Source: Sinohyriopsis cumingii (taxonomy: Eukaryota > Mollusca > Bivalvia > Unionida > Unionidae). Taken from it: a stretch of 64,000 nt of DNA. The notes under the pieces are model-generated. The model worked only from the letters and a program-made list of their open reading frames with translations, did not search any database and was not told the origin of the DNA. The translations under genes and the position numbers were made by a program. This document shows positions 50,097-57,862 of this stretch, piece by piece (position 1 is the stretch's first letter; the number at the start of each line of letters is the position of its first letter). The stretch is taken from positions 87,441,540 to 87,505,539 of the forward strand of contig CM068839.1 in the NCBI GenBank assembly GCA_028554795.2, written 5' to 3'.

Positions 50097-51458
50097 CTAT
50101 GATTTCACCAACAAGCTGATACTTAATGTTTCTCCACGAATATCAAGTAAATTTCCATCCTGATTCGTTATTTTGAAATTTATTCTTGATAATAATCGAT
50201 TATGACATCGCAGATAAAACGGATTAACTGGCTCTTTTATTATCAAATAACCAGGAGAAACGTTAGGAGAAAACGTGTATAATATAAACCCCTGCTCCGC
50301 TCTTGATATTGCAGGATCAACATTATAACTTCCCTCTACAACATCAGCATGAAGATAAACAGCGATAACATCCGTTATATTAAAAATGCCAGGAGAAATA
50401 TGACGCCCTTGTCCAAGTCCATCATTATCATGCATCAGGATTGATTCTGCTTGTGATTTCTTTTTAACCCACGCGTCGTGTAATTTAGGAAATAACCTAT
50501 CAGTTGTATCAGCGACAAATTTCCTCATCTCATCAACGTTATAACCGGGAAACTTATAATTTGGCAACGTCCTCTCGGTTAGATTATGTCGTTGCATAAA
50601 CGCGTTAATAATAAAACCCATACCAAAGACAGCGCTGTTTTGTATATAACCCGTCGCTAGGTTGTTAATAAGTTCCATATCAGCGGCTAATTTATTTATC
50701 CGCTCTGTTGTTATTATAATTTCGTTACATGAGGTTTGTACGTTAAATACGCACTCCTGAAAATAATGTTCCAGTAGATTCTTTTGTTCTTCGTATTTGT
50801 TGATAATTTTAACGAATAATATTATAATGCTATCCTCGAACAAATCCAGCATATAAACTGATCCTGATGAAAAATCAAAACTTTCCTTAGTTTTCTCATA
50901 CTGATCAATATAGTCCAAGTCAATTCCGTGGTAGTTTTTTTCATTACTAATAAAATCCTGTTTCTTCGGTTCTGGTGTTGTTATTCTACCAGGCGGAATA
51001 TCAGGCCAGCCCAATACGGTCCTTATTGATGAACGGTAAATATCCACCATATACGGCGATGATACTTCAATGATTGATGATAGCGTTGGTTCGTGTGCTG
51101 ATATTTTTATTCCTGGATCAGCATCACCAGTAATATTCGATATTCTAGTGTTGAATTCTTTATTAATCTGTTCAATTTCATAACTACCTGTTGGTATACT
51201 AACGACAAACCAATTAGGAGTTCCATCGGCGTGTTTTTTATCAGCAACAACAAGTGAATTGTTTGATAATAATTTACCGAATGATTTTGATCTGATATTA
51301 GGCCAGCTGTTGTAAACACGAAGTTGTATCAGCGCCATTTCCTTGGCACCAATTGGAGTTGGAAATTCAACGTTAAATTCCGGGTTAGTTGAACTTAGCG
51401 ATATTAACGTTGTTGTCGGCGACGTTGTGTTTTTCACGATCTGGATTAACTCGGACAT
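50097..51458 (-). CDS. Putative penton/minor capsid-like structural protein
   Basis: 453 aa. The N-terminal ~170 residues are beta-rich (VEFPTPIGAKEMALIQL, IPTGSYEIEQINKEF). A helical, charged insert occupies ~200-350. The C-terminus returns to beta structure ending in INFKITNQDGNLLDIRGETLSISL. This ending, with a DQDG/FxGE-like pattern, recurs in structural proteins of Polinton-type elements, which together with its position in the capsid block suggests a penton or related vertex protein. The assignment is inference, since no catalytic motif exists to test. Leader is attaataATG. Its first 74 bp overlap the end of the two-TM gene. Confidence 0.6.
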   Translation of the reverse strand: MSELIQIVKNTTSPTTTLISLSSTNPEFNVEFPTPIGAKEMALIQLRVYNSWPNIRSKSFGKLLSNNSLVVADKKHADGTPNWFVVSIPTGSYEIEQINKEFNTRISNITGDADPGIKISAHEPTLSSIIEVSSPYMVDIYRSSIRTVLGWPDIPPGRITTPEPKKQDFISNEKNYHGIDLDYIDQYEKTKESFDFSSGSVYMLDLFEDSIIILFVKIINKYEEQKNLLEHYFQECVFNVQTSCNEIIITTERINKLAADMELINNLATGYIQNSAVFGMGFIINAFMQRHNLTERTLPNYKFPGYNVDEMRKFVADTTDRLFPKLHDAWVKKKSQAESILMHDNDGLGQGRHISPGIFNITDVIAVYLHADVVEGSYNVDPAISRAEQGFILYTFSPNVSPGYLIIKEPVNPFYLRCHNRLLSRINFKITNQDGNLLDIRGETLSISLLVKS

Positions 51459-51903
51459 TATTAATATTCATTTGTTCAATCTCCGAGTAGATACCGATCA
51501 TCGAATAAAATTCTAGATCGGATATAACGCCGTCATTGAGACTTTCAGAAATCATCGATGATAATTTCGAATACGCATCATTGATCTTAGTTAGTTTATT
51601 TTTGTACGATGATAATTTCTCATTTGTGCATGACGAGATTTTTCTTGCAATGATATTGAGAACGCCGGCTATTGTTGTTGTTGACGAAATTATTATAGTT
51701 GCTACGATTGGTGCGATTGTTGTTACCACGGATAAAACAATTCCAGCACCGGCGACTACAGCGGATACAGCATAAACAGCGATATCAATGGTAACTAATC
51801 TTCGTTGATATTTTTTTATTTTTATTTGATAATTGTCAAGTAGTTTTCTTAACGAATCCTGCCATGATCGCGCCTGATTGTATCGGTAATCCGATGCGGT
51901 CAT
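51385..51903 (-). CDS. Two-transmembrane protein with flanking coiled coils
   Basis: 172 aa. A basic amphipathic N-terminal helix (~10-38) is followed by two adjacent hydrophobic segments (~39-60 and ~62-85) forming a likely hairpin, then a charged helical stretch to ~150 and a polar tail. The topology resembles pore or holin-like hairpins and SLATT-type proteins, but I cannot assign a family. It sits between fiber and penton-like genes, so it may be a virion membrane-active protein or act in egress. Confidence 0.7.
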   Translation of the reverse strand: MTASDYRYNQARSWQDSLRKLLDNYQIKIKKYQRRLVTIDIAVYAVSAVVAGAGIVLSVVTTIAPIVATIIISSTTTIAGVLNIIARKISSCTNEKLSSYKNKLTKINDAYSKLSSMISESLNDGVISDLEFYSMIGIYSEIEQMNINNVRVNPDREKHNVADNNVNIAKFN

Positions 51904-51918
51904 TTATTATTAATTTAT

Positions 51919-54900
51919 CTAGCCAATTCTAAGTAAAAACTTGATTGGTTCTTCAACTTCAACTGGTTGGGGGTTTCCTATCTTGGCAACTATGACAGGC
52001 TCGGGTTGACCGATTACGGCCCAAACCGATAAATATTCGAAAATTGCAAAATAATGCACTGGTCCCGTGGTGGTTCTATCGGGTGGTGTTAGTTTGAAAG
52101 TTTCAGTGTTATTTTCATCCATGGAAATAACGAAAAATCCAGGATAGTATTCAGAAATTTCATGATGATCAGCTGTTACGTTAAATTTTGTTGACCCAGT
52201 AATAAGATATACTCGATATATACCCTGAATTGGCGCGGTAAAGTTAAAAGAATCATTCTCGGGTGTCCAGGTAATATTTTGTGTCCTCAGCACAAATGTC
52301 ACATCGCCGGGAAGATTTTTTGTTATTACCAACATTGGTATTGAAAGACGCGATAATTTTGGAATATTCAACGGTGATATTTTTGTGTTGATGCCTTGAA
52401 TCTCTCTGTCGTACAATGATGTATCAACCTTTTGGTTAATTTTTTCAGAAAGATCGTTTAATCCCGCTGTGATCCTTAGAGAAGATAATTCAAAACTTGA
52501 TGTATCGAATTTTTCTTTCATTGCTGTATTTATCTTGATAATATCCTCGTTGATTTTTTTAATTTTCTCGTCAAGGAAATGATGCGATGTTTTATCGACT
52601 TTTTCACCCATTGCGGTATTTATCTTAGTAACATCTGCAAGAATATCATCGTTGGTTTTCTTTTGTTTCTTTTGGATATTATCGTGTAATGTTTTATCGA
52701 TTTTTTTACTTGCGATTTGGCGTACTGTGTTAATATCTTCATCGATTTTCTTGTGGAGGTCATCGTGTGATGATTTATCAACTTTCTGATTTGCTAATTC
52801 ACGAACTGTTTCAATATCATCGCTGATGGATTTTGTTTTCTCGTCGTGTAATGATTTATCAACTTTCTGATTCGCTAATCCACGAACTGTTTCAATATCA
52901 TCGCTGATGGATTTTGTTTTCTCGTCGTGTGATGTTTTATCAATTTTTTCGCTTATTGCAGCATTTATCTTTGTAACATCGGCGAGAATGTTAGTAACAT
53001 CCCTAGTGGTTCTTGTTAGTTTTTCACCGAGATCATCGTGTGATGATTTATCAACTTTCTGTTGCGCTAATCCACGAACTACTTCAACGTCTTTGCTGAT
53101 TTTAGTAATGTCATCGCTGATGGATTTTGTTTTCTCGTCATGTGATGATTTATCAACTTTTTGATTTGCTAATTCACGTACTGCTTCAATATCATCATTG
53201 ATGGATTTTATTTTCTCGTCGTGTAATGATTTATCAATTTTTTGAATCGCTAATCCACGAACTGCGTTAATATCGGCAAAAATGCCGGTAACATCCTTGG
53301 TTGTTCTTGTTAGTTTTTCGCTGAGATCAACGTGTAATGTTTTATCAACTTTCTGATTCGCTAATCCACGAACTGCTTCAACGTCCTTGCTGATTTTAGT
53401 AATGTCATCGCTGATGGATTTTGTTTTCTCGTCATATAATGATTTATCAACTTTCTGTTGCGTTAATTCACGTACTGCGTTAATGTCATCGCTGATAGAT
53501 TTTGTTTTCTCGTCGTGTAATGATTTATCAACCTTCTGTTCACGTACTGCTTCAACGTCTTTACTAACTTTAGTAATATCATCGCTGATGGATTTTGTTT
53601 TCTCATCATATAATAATTTATCAATTTTTTGATTCGCTAATCCACGAACTGCTTCAACGTCTTTGCTGATAGATTTTATTTTCTCGTCGTGTAATGTTTT
53701 ATCAACTTTCTGTTCACGTACTGCGTTAATATCTGCGATAATACCAGTAACATCCCTGGTTGTTCTTGTTAGTTTTTCGCTGAGATCATCGTGTGATGTT
53801 TTATCAATTTTTTGATGAGTTAATCCACGAACCGTTTCAATATCTTTGTTGATTTGATCGATATTATCATTGATGGATTTTGTTTTCTCATCGTGTGATG
53901 TTTTATCAATTTTTTCGCTTATTGCAGCATTTATCTTTGTAACATCGGCAAGAACGTTAGTAACATCCCTGGTTGTTCTTGTTAGTTTTTCACCGAGATC
54001 ATCGTGTGATGATTTATCAACTTTTTGATGCACTAATCCACGAACTGTTTCAATGTCTTTGCTGATTTGATCAATATCATCATTGATGGATTTTGTTTTC
54101 TCGTCTTTCTGATTCATTAACACACGCATCGTATCAATATCAGTACTGATTTTTTTTGTTTTATCGCTAAGATCGTCGTGTGATGTTTTATCAGCTTTTT
54201 GGAATGTTAGTGCACGTACCGCTTCGATATCTTTGTTTATCTTGGCAATATCATCATTGATGGATTTTGTTTTTTCAGTAAGATCGTCGTAATCACCTCC
54301 ACGTACCGCTTCGATGTGTTTATTGATTTTGGCGATATCATCGTTAATTTTCTTTGTTGTTTTGCTAAGATCATCGTATAGCACTTTATCGCCTTTCTTA
54401 TCCATTGTGGTTTTTATTTCAGAAACGTCAGCGATAATATTAGTAATATCTTCGTTGATCTTTCCTACTTTATCGATGAGGTCATCATGCAATTCCTGAT
54501 CAACTTTTTTCTTTGTTAGTTGATCTGCGACGAATGAAGTATCAGTGGTTTTCTTTATATTCTCATCGACTTTCTTGCTAAGTTGTTTTAAGGTTTCATC
54601 GAGTTTTTTAAGATCGTTAGTTAGTTTAGTTAGTTGCTTTGTAAGTTTTTCCTGATCTTCATTATAGACTGCCTTATCCAACTTTAGCAGCAATGTCGCT
54701 GATAGTTCTTTATCAGATTTTTCTACGTCTGCGATATTTGCCTTCGATGGTAAACTTGTGATAAGATTAGTAACGTCAGTGATAGATTTTGTTACTGAAT
54801 CTGATAACTGAGTAAATTGCTTGATGCGTTCGTTATATTCGTCTCGGCTAATCATATCAGTTATTTTGACATTGCTAGTTTGTAATCGCCCTTCGGTATT

Positions 54901-55056
54901 TTGAAAAACAGCAATTTCACCAGGATTTATCTCTGCCAACGATAGAAGATTATTAATATCTCTCTTGGTTGCAAACTTTGATGTATCGACGATATTTGCT
55001 TCTTCGTCTGTTTCTTTTTTCTTTCTGAAGAGAGATCTACCGTAAATGTCAACCAT
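51919..55056 (-). CDS. Long repeat fiber protein with C-terminal C1q/TNF-like head
   Basis: 1045 aa. A short basic N-terminus (RKKK) is followed by a very long charged helical shaft made of imperfect units such as KVDKSxHDEKTKSISDDI and xxVRGLANQ, 27 residues (81 bp) long, with variants of 34 residues that add one seven-residue step. A separate subtype carries EKLTRTTRDVTN. The head starts about residue 900, and its segment FNFTAPIQGIYRVYLITGS (~937-955) resembles the start of C1q/TNF-like jelly rolls. A Pro-rich tail follows. By analogy with adenovirus and phage fibers this is a trimeric receptor-binding spike. Its ATG overlaps the end of the protease gene by 8 bp. Confidence 0.78.
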   Translation of the reverse strand: MVDIYGRSLFRKKKETDEEANIVDTSKFATKRDINNLLSLAEINPGEIAVFQNTEGRLQTSNVKITDMISRDEYNERIKQFTQLSDSVTKSITDVTNLITSLPSKANIADVEKSDKELSATLLLKLDKAVYNEDQEKLTKQLTKLTNDLKKLDETLKQLSKKVDENIKKTTDTSFVADQLTKKKVDQELHDDLIDKVGKINEDITNIIADVSEIKTTMDKKGDKVLYDDLSKTTKKINDDIAKINKHIEAVRGGDYDDLTEKTKSINDDIAKINKDIEAVRALTFQKADKTSHDDLSDKTKKISTDIDTMRVLMNQKDEKTKSINDDIDQISKDIETVRGLVHQKVDKSSHDDLGEKLTRTTRDVTNVLADVTKINAAISEKIDKTSHDEKTKSINDNIDQINKDIETVRGLTHQKIDKTSHDDLSEKLTRTTRDVTGIIADINAVREQKVDKTLHDEKIKSISKDVEAVRGLANQKIDKLLYDEKTKSISDDITKVSKDVEAVREQKVDKSLHDEKTKSISDDINAVRELTQQKVDKSLYDEKTKSISDDITKISKDVEAVRGLANQKVDKTLHVDLSEKLTRTTKDVTGIFADINAVRGLAIQKIDKSLHDEKIKSINDDIEAVRELANQKVDKSSHDEKTKSISDDITKISKDVEVVRGLAQQKVDKSSHDDLGEKLTRTTRDVTNILADVTKINAAISEKIDKTSHDEKTKSISDDIETVRGLANQKVDKSLHDEKTKSISDDIETVRELANQKVDKSSHDDLHKKIDEDINTVRQIASKKIDKTLHDNIQKKQKKTNDDILADVTKINTAMGEKVDKTSHHFLDEKIKKINEDIIKINTAMKEKFDTSSFELSSLRITAGLNDLSEKINQKVDTSLYDREIQGINTKISPLNIPKLSRLSIPMLVITKNLPGDVTFVLRTQNITWTPENDSFNFTAPIQGIYRVYLITGSTKFNVTADHHEISEYYPGFFVISMDENNTETFKLTPPDRTTTGPVHYFAIFEYLSVWAVIGQPEPVIVAKIGNPQPVEVEEPIKFLLRIG

Positions 55057-55393
55057 GATATTTATCTACGGTATATTCAAATAAAATTTTGTGATAAGGG
55101 CGGGATGATTTTGAAATTGCCTCTAGAACGTTAATTGATTCTGGACCGCATATTGGTGGGTCTGTTAATGTTTGTGTTGGAAGCGTTGAATACCAAACTG
55201 GAAGTTTCAACGAGGAGATGTATTTGAAAAATTCGTTTGGTGGTGCTAATCCGTATGAATCAAAGTAAATGATTTCGCGAGGATTAATCGCGTAGGCAAC
55301 CCAGTGAGTGCCAGGACCGGAATTATCATCAAGGTTTATTATTCCTGTCTCGGTAGAATTTGGTTTGTCTGGTAGTTGATCTCGCATAAACAC
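55049..55393 (-). CDS. Adenain-like cysteine protease (start uncertain)
   Basis: Maturation protease. Counting from 55393, His30 (GTHWVAY), Asp45 (YFDSYG), Gln74 (PTQTL) and Cys82 (PICGP) reproduce the order and spacing of the adenain triad and oxyanion Gln. 55393 is a GTG, and the first ATG is two codons later at 55387. The frame stays open upstream to 55531 without any ATG, and the ~20 residues there (around LDLINEAKKKKIRFFRG) look like the usual protease N-terminus; adenain's His also lies about 24 residues deeper. So the real N-terminus probably lies upstream, reached by a non-ATG start, a frameshift from the pX-like gene, or splicing. Confidence 0.82.
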   Translation of the reverse strand: MFMRDQLPDKPNSTETGIINLDDNSGPGTHWVAYAINPREIIYFDSYGLAPPNEFFKYISSLKLPVWYSTLPTQTLTDPPICGPESINVLEAISKSSRPYHKILFEYTVDKYHG

Positions 55394-55440
55394 GCCTCTG
55401 AAAAATCTTATTTTCTTTTTCTTTGCTTCATTGATTAAAT

Positions 55441-55890
55441 CTAAATTCGATGATGGCGTGATGATCTTAGGCCGGATCCGTACATTGGAGGTCGTCCTAG
55501 TCTCAGGCCGGATCCGCGATGATATTTTTTTTTACCGTATCTTCCTCCGGTAACTTTGTCTAATAATTTTTTAACTCCGAATCCAGCCGTTGCTGATAAT
55601 GCGCCTGTTATTAACGGGGCTAATAGAGGCAATAGAAAAGGAAGGAAACCTCCTACTTTGACCATGTCTTTCACTGCGCCAATGGAGAGAGTTACATGAA
55701 CACCGGAATTCATTGATCTGGCTTTGGTAAATCGTCCATGTTGACCTCGTGTTAGTGATAGTTTGTTAGGTCCACCGTGAATTTGATTATTTTTCAAGGT
55801 TAATTTCAAACCCCGGTGCGCTGTTGTTGCTGCTTGGAGTTTTTTTATCTGACCTGGGGTCAGTGTTACGTTGACGTGCTCGTATGGCAT
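55441..55890 (-). CDS. pX-like minor core/capsid protein with predicted protease sites
   Basis: 149 aa from the ATG at 55890; the frame is open four codons further to a GTG. It has three or four short beta-like repeats (VNVTLTPGQIKKL, LKLTLKNNQI, NKLSLTRGQ, VHVTLSIGAV), a hydrophobic segment GFLPFLLPLLAPLITGAL, and a basic Gly-rich C-terminus containing GSGLR twice. This layout matches the pX/core-like proteins of adintoviruses. Two sites fit the adenain consensus: IHGG|P near residue 40 and MYGS|G near 139, the latter freeing a 10-residue basic tail. Leader is attattaatATG. Confidence 0.72.
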   Translation of the reverse strand: MPYEHVNVTLTPGQIKKLQAATTAHRGLKLTLKNNQIHGGPNKLSLTRGQHGRFTKARSMNSGVHVTLSIGAVKDMVKVGGFLPFLLPLLAPLITGALSATAGFGVKKLLDKVTGGRYGKKKYHRGSGLRLGRPPMYGSGLRSSRHHRI

Positions 55891-55923
55891 ATTAATAATC
55901 ACTTTATCTAAATTTAGAATTTA

Positions 55924-57297
55924 TCACATGTTTTCTACGGGTGCATCGATGACTCTCATTCTACCACTGATGCCTTCCAGGATCATTGTTCTATCACTGA
56001 GAATAACCGCGATGGCTCTTGCCAATCCATTTGTGTTAATTCTGGCTTTGAAATGAATATCGACAACTGATTGTTTTACCAAATCAAGATGTTCCAAGGA
56101 AAAATAATAGATGGGATATAAAGTATTAAAATCTAACTGTGATATTTGCAATCCAGTATCGATATTTTGATCGCGACCCATAAAACTTAGCAACTGATGA
56201 TACGCGCGTGCCGTGGAGTAATTGGTAAAATTAATAGCTATTTCCTCGGATGGTTCTTGTTGGCCGTTTATTCTCAATGAAACGTTTGTTGCCTCTAATT
56301 TATCAAATATCATGTGACTATGAGTTTGATCGTATCTATTTGAATTTTGAAGAACAACGAAGATATGCCTGGGCGCTGAAACACCTTGTTGTGACGCAAT
56401 TCGCCAAGCATATATTCCATTAAGATTAAAATCAGCGGAGGAGTCGGTTGTTGTTGTTAGCCAGGACATGACGGATTTTCCCCCTTGATTCATGAATGAT
56501 AATAATTTTTCTTCCTCGCGAATTGATGGTGTTACTGCTGGCATCCACAGAGTAATTTTAGTTAACGTTACTTTACCAGCATCACCAGCATCTCGCCAGA
56601 TGGCTCTGTCAACACCCGCGACATCTCGAATAAAGGAAATTGTATGCTTTGCTCCATAAATAACTTTTCTAAAATGCCGGCAAAATCCAAAAATATGAGA
56701 TAATGGAATCGCACAAGAGAAATTATTTTGATTTCCAGCTAACATTTTCTTTCGCGTGGCAAATCCAAGATTGTACTCGGTATTGATGCTAAGTGCTACA
56801 GGGACGGCGGTGGCGGCGGCATTAGCAGCAGCATTTTGCGGTATACCAAAATTAAGCGGATTATGATCAGCGTGATTAGTGTTATCCTTGGCGAACATCA
56901 TACTAGGGCCGGCTGATCTGGTAAAATCATCCGAGTATCTCGCTAGGCCTATAATTGTCGTTGCTATATCAACATTGTCAGTGATTGATTCAATCTCTCT
57001 TCCGTCGATCATATAAGTAGCGCTCTTGAATAACGCCATGATACCGTTGTTGACGAATCCAACTTTAAAATTTGCATCGTAGTTCGTATTATCAGCTTTA
57101 TTAAGTATACCAACTACCTCGATATATGCCTCAGATGGAAGAAAATATCTTGTTGTATCGTGAACTTGAATTTCCTTGCGATTAAGTGTATTTGGTTCAA
57201 CTACATCATACGAGAAATACTGAAAATCTCGTATTGATGTGTCCCTGCCTACAGGCTCGTCTATGTCAAATACCTCATTTGACACATATGAAAACAT
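55924..57297 (-). CDS. Double jelly-roll major capsid protein
   Basis: 457 aa, the expected size for a Polinton-type hexon-like capsid protein. The N-terminal part has the family pattern of a structured arm (FDIDEPVGRDTSIRDFQY). The middle holds IPLSHIFGFCRHFRKVIYGAKHT..IRD and GKVTLTKITLWMPAVTP, a conserved stretch in these proteins. The second roll includes PRHIFVVLQNSNRYDQTHS and ARAYHQLLSFMGR. No frame break. It starts 5 bp after the pVI-like stop and is preceded by attaataataATG. It would form the trimeric capsomers. Confidence 0.87.
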   Translation of the reverse strand: MFSYVSNEVFDIDEPVGRDTSIRDFQYFSYDVVEPNTLNRKEIQVHDTTRYFLPSEAYIEVVGILNKADNTNYDANFKVGFVNNGIMALFKSATYMIDGREIESITDNVDIATTIIGLARYSDDFTRSAGPSMMFAKDNTNHADHNPLNFGIPQNAAANAAATAVPVALSINTEYNLGFATRKKMLAGNQNNFSCAIPLSHIFGFCRHFRKVIYGAKHTISFIRDVAGVDRAIWRDAGDAGKVTLTKITLWMPAVTPSIREEEKLLSFMNQGGKSVMSWLTTTTDSSADFNLNGIYAWRIASQQGVSAPRHIFVVLQNSNRYDQTHSHMIFDKLEATNVSLRINGQQEPSEEIAINFTNYSTARAYHQLLSFMGRDQNIDTGLQISQLDFNTLYPIYYFSLEHLDLVKQSVVDIHFKARINTNGLARAIAVILSDRTMILEGISGRMRVIDAPVENM

Positions 57298-57302
57298 TAT
57301 TA

Positions 57303-57842
57303 TTAATGATATCGTCTAAAACGAAGACCATCTCCTGAAATGAAACTTGTGTTTCCAAGATTTGTGTTTGCAATTTCATGCGCTAGATTTGTGTTTGCAA
57401 TTTCATGCGCTAGATTTGTGTTTGCTAGATTTGTGTTTGCAATTTCATGCACTATATTTGCCTTAGCAACTTCCTGTGCTAGATCGTTTATTTTCTTATT
57501 TGCTGCGTCGTTTATGGTTTTGCTAATTTCAGGTGGCATTTCTCTGGTGATAGGTAATTTGACGGGCCGTTTTTTACGTATTAAATTTAATATTTTACTT
57601 TTGACAGCATTGAATCCTTTACTGGCCAAATTGCCAATACCAGAAACAGCGGTCTCGCCGATCTTTCCTATTGATTTTAAACCAAATTGTTTGATCGCAG
57701 GACCAATTTTAGGAGCTACTCGCGTAACGAGACTTCCAATGATATCGCCAAGTCCATTGCCGTGGATATATTTGTATACTGGCAATCTAGAGTTAACTAC
57801 GCGGACCTGTCTTGGTCTGCGTTGATGTTTATGAATAATCAT
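57303..57842 (-). CDS. pVI-like minor capsid protein with two adenain-consensus sites
   Basis: 179 aa. A basic N-terminus is followed by IHGN|G at 26-30, which matches the adenain rule (M/I/L)xGx|G. An amphipathic, membrane-active-looking region (~31-90) comes next, then a run of Asn/Ala-rich repeats (HEIANTNLA, ~132-163). A second site, ISGD|G at 168-172, would release an eight-residue basic C-terminal peptide. In adenovirus, pVI is cut about 33 residues from its start and near its end, the latter freeing a peptide that activates the protease, so size and site placement suggest a functional counterpart. The N-terminal cut would expose the amphipathic segment. Confidence 0.72.
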   Translation of the reverse strand: MIIHKHQRRPRQVRVVNSRLPVYKYIHGNGLGDIIGSLVTRVAPKIGPAIKQFGLKSIGKIGETAVSGIGNLASKGFNAVKSKILNLIRKKRPVKLPITREMPPEISKTINDAANKKINDLAQEVAKANIVHEIANTNLANTNLAHEIANTNLAHEIANTNLGNTSFISGDGLRFRRYH

Positions 57843-57862
57843 ATTATTTCAATTGTGTTGTT

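Noticed and set aside
52907..54499. Several plus-strand frames opposite the fiber gene
   Set aside because: Antisense shadows that are long only because the fiber repeat lacks stops on the opposite strand.
57340..57825. Plus-strand 161-codon frame opposite the pVI-like gene
   Set aside because: Antisense shadow; the minus-strand protein has coherent sites, context and leader.
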